Shown here piece after piece: positions 61,084-64,000 of a DNA stretch of 64,000 nt. The translations under genes were made by a program, and so were the position numbers. Source of the DNA: Saposhnikovia divaricata (taxonomy: Eukaryota; Streptophyta; Magnoliopsida; Apiales; Apiaceae); NCBI GenBank assembly GCA_036435485.1, contig CM071600.1:163382546-163446545 (forward strand), written 5' to 3'. The notes beneath the pieces were generated by a model. That model did not search any database, was not told the origin of the DNA, and saw only the letters and a program-made list of their open reading frames with translations. Each line of letters starts with the position of its first letter. Position 1 is the first letter of the stretch.

Positions 61084-62985
61084 GGTCGTCCTCGAGTAAA
61101 ACAAAAAGAAAGATAAAATCTAGATAAAAAGTCCTATACTCCTTTTCGTAGGTGTGACGATTGCATTTGGAATATGCAACAAGCCCTTTAAACCCCTAGG
61201 CAGCCCTAGTGAATGAGTGAGGTCTCGTGAGGGCCTATAGTGAATGTACCCACAAAATCCATCTAGTTTGTATAAAAGATCACATGGCAATGCACACCAC
61301 ACATACATGTCCTCTCATGACACATCAACTTAAGAATCAAAATGAATTTGCAAAGTCTTGGTGTGGAAAGTGCAAGGATTCACATAATCTACTTAAAGAA
61401 GCATGCACAAGTGATTACAAGTTCATGTCAAGTGCAAAAATTATTGGAAACCATGCTAAGTCTACAAGAGCACATCTTAGATTCAAAACTTGAGATCTCA
61501 TATGCAAAAGAAACAAGCAATACCTGACATTTCACTCACAAAAGAACATTCACTCAAGAACAAGGGTAAGTGTATCACTCAATTCCAACAAAATCAAAAG
61601 CATGCTTGACATTTGGTATAATTCTAACTTAAACACAACATACATCAATGATGACAATCAAAAGGTCTTTATTTGGGTTGTAATGGGGCTAGGGACAGGG
61701 TATGTTAAGAAAGGCCAAAACAAGGTGAAGTGTCAAAAGCTAGTAGTCACCATGAAAAACGTGCACAATCACCAAACTTCCTCCCCACACAATTATTATT
61801 ATTTTTTTCAAAAAGACTTGACTAGTCGAATGAAGGAGGATTACAAAAAACATAAGTATGCTCTCATATGTATATTTTTTTTCATTTTTTCTTTTTTTTT
61901 TCATTTTTTTTTTTCATTTTTTTCTATTTTTTATTATTATTATTTTTTATTTTTTAAAGGAAAATGATCAATGTAACAATAATCCTCCTTTAGATTTAAT
62001 TTTAAAATCGACTATCAAGGTAACAACAAATATTTTCTCAAAAGTTATGAACAAAAGTAAACCCTATTTCACACACCTTATTGCTCCCTCAAGTTCCTAC
62101 TAGCCTTTGACAAAATGGGATCAAGCATACGTAAGGCTAAACAAGAAAAAAGTCTTAGGTGAGTAATGTGATGTGTCACCGAAAGAAAATGATTAGGCTC
62201 AAAGGGTTAAATAATTGATCATATAAGAATGGTGTGGATAATTCGGAAACATAGGTTATTCCTAAGTGCCTTTATCATTTTATCATCAATTAATGTCATG
62301 TATTTCAAGAAAGAATTCAAACAAGTGCTAGCAATGCAAATGACAAGTGGACACTCAAGCAAACGAATATAAATGCAAAAGATGTGCATATAGGCTCAAA
62401 ACTCGCTTGGTGTGGTAGAACATGATCAATCTCAAGTAAAGGTATCCTCAATGCACCCACTTGTACTCAAAGCATGAAGACCAAATCATCTTACACCTAA
62501 TCATGCCCTTCTAATTTCTTGCACAAATCAAATAAGTCTACTAGTTTCACCTTGCTAGTGTAAGTGTGTGGACAAGAACTTAGCAAATCACTTCTCAATC
62601 AAAAGCTAAAGGATCACAAGATTATCATAGCATGTAAGGGTGCATCAAGCAACTATCAATCAATTAACAAGACTAGAATAAGATTAGAATTCTACTATTT
62701 ACAATTCTACGACTCTTTTTGTGATTTTTTCATTTTTTAATTTTTTTTTTTTTGGATTTTCTGATTTTTATATTTACACTAAAAACCCTCCCCCATACCT
62801 AAATCATGAATTGTCCTCAATGTATGTAAATGCAAGAGAAATGAGTAAATGAGAACGAGGTAATACCTGATAAGGGATGACAGAGAGGAACGAAAAATGA
62901 AAAACAACTAATTAACACTACTCACGCACACTTACACTCCCCCAAACCTGAATTTCACGAGGGGAGGCAAAGGAATAAAACCGAA
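61084..62985 (-). other. Non-coding 3' part of Athila-2
   Basis: No supported frame. A second purine tract, GGTATGGGGGAGGG on the minus strand, lies at 62786-62799 beside GAGGACAATTCATGA, matching 52510-52552 in Athila-1. A T-rich run at 61865-61955 gives the Phe-rich frames at 61602-62103, which are artefacts. Confidence 0.65.
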
Positions 62986-64000
62986 TTAGCCGATGCCGGT
63001 AGGAAGCAAGGAATGAATTTTGAAGAAGAGCTCAAGATGCCGTTGAAGCTCTAACACCTTAGTGACTTTTGAAAGAAGACAAGAATATTCTTTCAAAGTA
63101 AAAGCATTGTAACCACTAGTGTTTTCCACAGACCAAAGAAAGCCTTCTTTATGTTGTTTAAGCAAATTAATTAATTGGATTTCTTGGTCCGAGTTTAAAT
63201 CACTATTGATAACAGCAGAGAGAAGTTTGTCTTTTTGCAAGAAAATGTGATCAAAAGTGGAGGGGTGTGTTATAAAATCAAGTGGAGGTGGCTCACCAAC
63301 GGGAGTTATAACAATGGTACTAAGGTTGACATGGTCAGTATTAGATTCAGCTTCCCATTTAGAACAAATGTGATTTAAAGCCCCTAACAACTCATCGAAG
63401 GTAGGTGGTTCACTGACGGGATTTTTGACAACGGCTTCCACATTAACATCCTCGGGTGGAGTCTCCCATTTGGAACAAATGTCGTCCAACTCCCTCAACA
63501 TCTCCTCCGAGGTCATATCTCTTAACGAATCAACATACTCTCGGTTAGACTCATGGTTGACTTTGAAATCCTCATTGAGAAGAGACTTAATCTCACTATC
63601 CTCAAGGTTTGACCAATTAACAATGTCATCATAAAGATTAACCGCTATTGTTTGCTCGTAAAGCTCATTGGGTTCTTTTCCCACATTAAATATGTTAAGG
63701 TTAATTGTCATATTACCAAAAGTGAGTTTCATTGAACCATTCCTACAATTAATCAAGGCATTGGATGTAGCAAGAAAAGGTCGTCCTAGAATGATCGGGA
63801 TTTGGTTCTTAGGATTCGTGACGGGTTGAGTCTCGAGGACAACAAAGTCAACCGGAAAGATGAATTCACCAACCTTAATTAGCACATCCTCAATTATTCC
63901 CTTAGGCATTTTGATAGAACGATCGGCTAATTGAATTGTCATGTTTGTCTTTTGAAGTTCGCCTAAACCTAGGGCTTGATAGACCGAAAATGGAAGCAAG
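62986..64000 (-). CDS. Athila-2 protease-containing frame, pol lost, partial at window end
   Basis: Minus strand, open from the window edge to the stop at 62986 (337 codons visible). It begins just after the protease catalytic motif (LLPFSVYQALGLGEL), and keeps the retropepsin core (LADRSIKMPKGIIEDVLIKV, IILGRPFLATSNALINC). A duplicated unit of about 36 codons follows, each with ICSKWE and a V..P V.EPP tail (near 63460 and 63352). It then shows the segment that in Athila-1 leads into the reverse transcriptase (INSDLNSDQEIQLINLLKQH), diverges after GFLWSVENTSG and stops. No internal stop is visible, unlike Athila-1 and the older elements. It may still encode a Gag-protease fusion. Confidence 0.8.
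   Translation of the reverse strand, partial: LLPFSVYQALGLGELQKTNMTIQLADRSIKMPKGIIEDVLIKVGEFIFPVDFVVLETQPVTNPKNQIPIILGRPFLATSNALINCRNGSMKLTFGNMTINLNIFNVGKEPNELYEQTIAVNLYDDIVNWSNLEDSEIKSLLNEDFKVNHESNREYVDSLRDMTSEEMLRELDDICSKWETPPEDVNVEAVVKNPVSEPPTFDELLGALNHICSKWEAESNTDHVNLSTIVITPVGEPPPLDFITHPSTFDHIFLQKDKLLSAVINSDLNSDQEIQLINLLKQHKEGFLWSVENTSGYNAFTLKEYSCLLSKVTKVLELQRHLELFFKIHSLLPTGIG

Larger units (their letters stand above)
58950..64000 (-). mobile_element. Athila-2: pol-deleted Athila-like element, continues past window
   Basis: On the minus strand a 2.1-kb LTR with Athila termini (TGATAAGTG to ACAACA), purine tract, non-coding 3' part, and the downstream part of a gag-protease frame. Reverse transcriptase, RNase H and integrase are absent: the frame ends at 62986, and only 1.9 kb separates it from the LTR. 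It is therefore non-autonomous. It is inserted in the 5' LTR of element C; the left flank is CATAG. Sequence identity with Athila-1 is clear at the protease and at the ends but low in the LTR middle, so it is a different family of the same lineage. Confidence 0.88.

Noticed and set aside
61602..62103. Two overlapping plus-strand Phe-rich frames
   Set aside because: They come from the T-rich run at 61865-61955 in the non-coding part of Athila-2.

Overview
The window is plant nuclear DNA made almost entirely of LTR retrotransposons inserted into one another. It is AT-rich and has no recognisable single-copy host gene. The lineages present are Sirevirus-type Ty1/copia, long-LTR Ty3/gypsy chromoviruses and Athila-like Ty3/gypsy. 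Together with (AT)n microsatellites and MITEs this points to a flowering plant with a large, repeat-rich genome, most likely a dicot. I cannot name the species.

Layout. Element A (1-18078, minus, cut by the window start) is an old gypsy-like element with LTRs of about 4.4 kb and a 5.5-kb interior without long reading frames. Its left LTR carries two nested MITEs. Its right LTR carries a 4.56-kb solo LTR of the same family with a perfect TATAC target duplication. About 760 bp of unassigned AT-rich DNA follows (18079-18839). Element B (from 18840, minus) is a Tekay/Del-like chromovirus. Its 3' LTR is split by a complete 12.35-kb Sirevirus-like copia element (19052-31406, plus), and its pol is split at 36871 by element C. 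Element C (36871 to at least 58949, minus) is a second chromovirus of the same type. Its gag is split by a complete Athila-like element (Athila-1, 43954-55725, plus, GGGTC target duplication). Its 5' LTR is split by a second Athila-like element (Athila-2, 58950 to past 64000, minus) that lacks reverse transcriptase, RNase H and integrase. The missing halves of B, C and Athila-2 lie beyond the right edge. The insertion order implied by nesting is B, then C and the copia element, then the two Athila elements.

None of the elements looks autonomous. Every gag-pol frame has stops or shifts, many explicable by C-to-T or G-to-A change, and element C has an Asp-to-Asn change in the reverse transcriptase active site.

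The most interesting part is the copia element's extra 5 kb downstream of pol. It holds a 1085-codon envelope-like frame (two in-frame stops) and, between pol and that frame, a short gene-like unit on the opposite strand. That unit has a TATA box, a G-box, copies of a CCTGAT motif that also occurs in the LTR U3, an acidic reading frame of about 95 codons (one shift) and a 3'-UTR-like tail. I do not know this antisense unit as a standard Sirevirus component.
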